Origin: Synergistaceae bacterium
GTDB taxonomy: Bacteria; Synergistota; Synergistia; Synergistales; Aminobacteriaceae
Direction: 5' to 3'
Assembly: GCA_009784305.1 (NCBI GenBank)
Contig: WRBZ01000078.1
Location: 1 to 5,632 of the forward strand
DNA length: 5,632 bases
This document shows, one piece after another, positions 5,525 through 5,632 of the stretch (its first letter is position 1; the number at the start of each line of letters is the position of its first letter). The translations under genes and the position numbers were made by a program. The notes under the pieces are model-generated. The model worked only from the letters and a program-made list of their open reading frames with translations. It was not told where the DNA came from and did no database searches.

Positions 5525-5632
5525 ATGCTAACTTGCAGAGTAGAATCAAAGGATGGACATTTCAAACCATTTGATATCGGAGGCAACGATCTTACGGTCA
5601 TAGCCGGTCCATGTTCGCTTGAGAGTTACGAG
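5525..5632 (+). CDS. aroF: 3-deoxy-7-phosphoheptulonate (DAHP) synthase, class I beta, 5' part only
   Basis: Thirty-six codons are visible before the window ends. They begin MLTCRVESKDGHFKPFDIGG and reach VIAGPCSLES, the characteristic first strand of the class I beta (AroF/KDO8P-synthase-like) DAHP synthase barrel. The enzyme joins phosphoenolpyruvate and erythrose 4-phosphate, the first step of the shikimate pathway to aromatic amino acids. The AGPCSLES block starts around residue 29. In forms with an N-terminal ferredoxin-like regulatory domain it lies much further in, so this looks like a core-only form. The ATG follows AGGGTGAT (5513-5520) with a 4-base spacer. It lies 15 bases after the TerB_N gene on the same strand, so co-transcription is likely. 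A KDO8P synthase is the main alternative, but the KIGxxxxTVIAGPCS-like context fits DAHP synthase better. Confidence 0.85.
   Translation, partial: MLTCRVESKDGHFKPFDIGGNDLTVIAGPCSLESYE

Overview
The window holds seven protein-coding genes, two of them cut by the window edges, packed with almost no spare DNA. No RNA gene, mobile element, CRISPR array or phage gene was seen. The composition is moderately AT-rich with clear Shine-Dalgarno sites. An exported protein with SLH-like segments, a Se/S-carrier-like protein (DUF3343) and a core-only DAHP synthase suggest an anaerobic bacterium with an SLH-type cell surface. Synergistota is my best guess and Negativicutes or another Firmicutes-related lineage is the main alternative. 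This is inference from gene content only.

Layout. Positions 1-1067 (minus) carry the N-terminal 355 codons of an exported protein with SLH-like segments, a SPOR-like stretch and the beginning of a phosphodiester glycosidase (NAGPA) domain. It overlaps by 8 bases the end of a MOSC-domain gene (1060-1491, minus), so the two form a minus-strand operon. A 72-base divergent intergenic region with two overlapping TATAAT boxes separates this pair from a plus-strand pair: an exported WG-repeat protein (1564-2484) and a Cof-type HAD phosphatase (2489-3298), only 4 bases apart. A small cysteine-rich DUF3343 gene (3312-3527, minus) lies convergent to the HAD gene and divergent from the next gene. Then comes a membrane-anchored TerB_N-domain protein that starts at TTG (3572-5509). 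It is followed after 15 bases by the start of a class I beta DAHP synthase (5525 to the window end), the first enzyme of the shikimate pathway.

How the genes fit together. No single pathway unites them. There are two exported or surface proteins, two proteins of families linked to sulfur or selenium handling (MOSC and DUF3343), one housekeeping phosphatase, one aromatic amino acid enzyme, and one large protein of a family known from Ter stress-response systems but without other Ter genes here. The most interesting objects are the TM-anchored TerB_N protein outside a ter locus, the Cys-rich DUF3343 protein with a CX3CX3C segment, the SLH/SPOR/NAGPA architecture, and the short-form DAHP synthase. 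All intergenic gaps are under 80 bases, so there is no long stretch without a gene.
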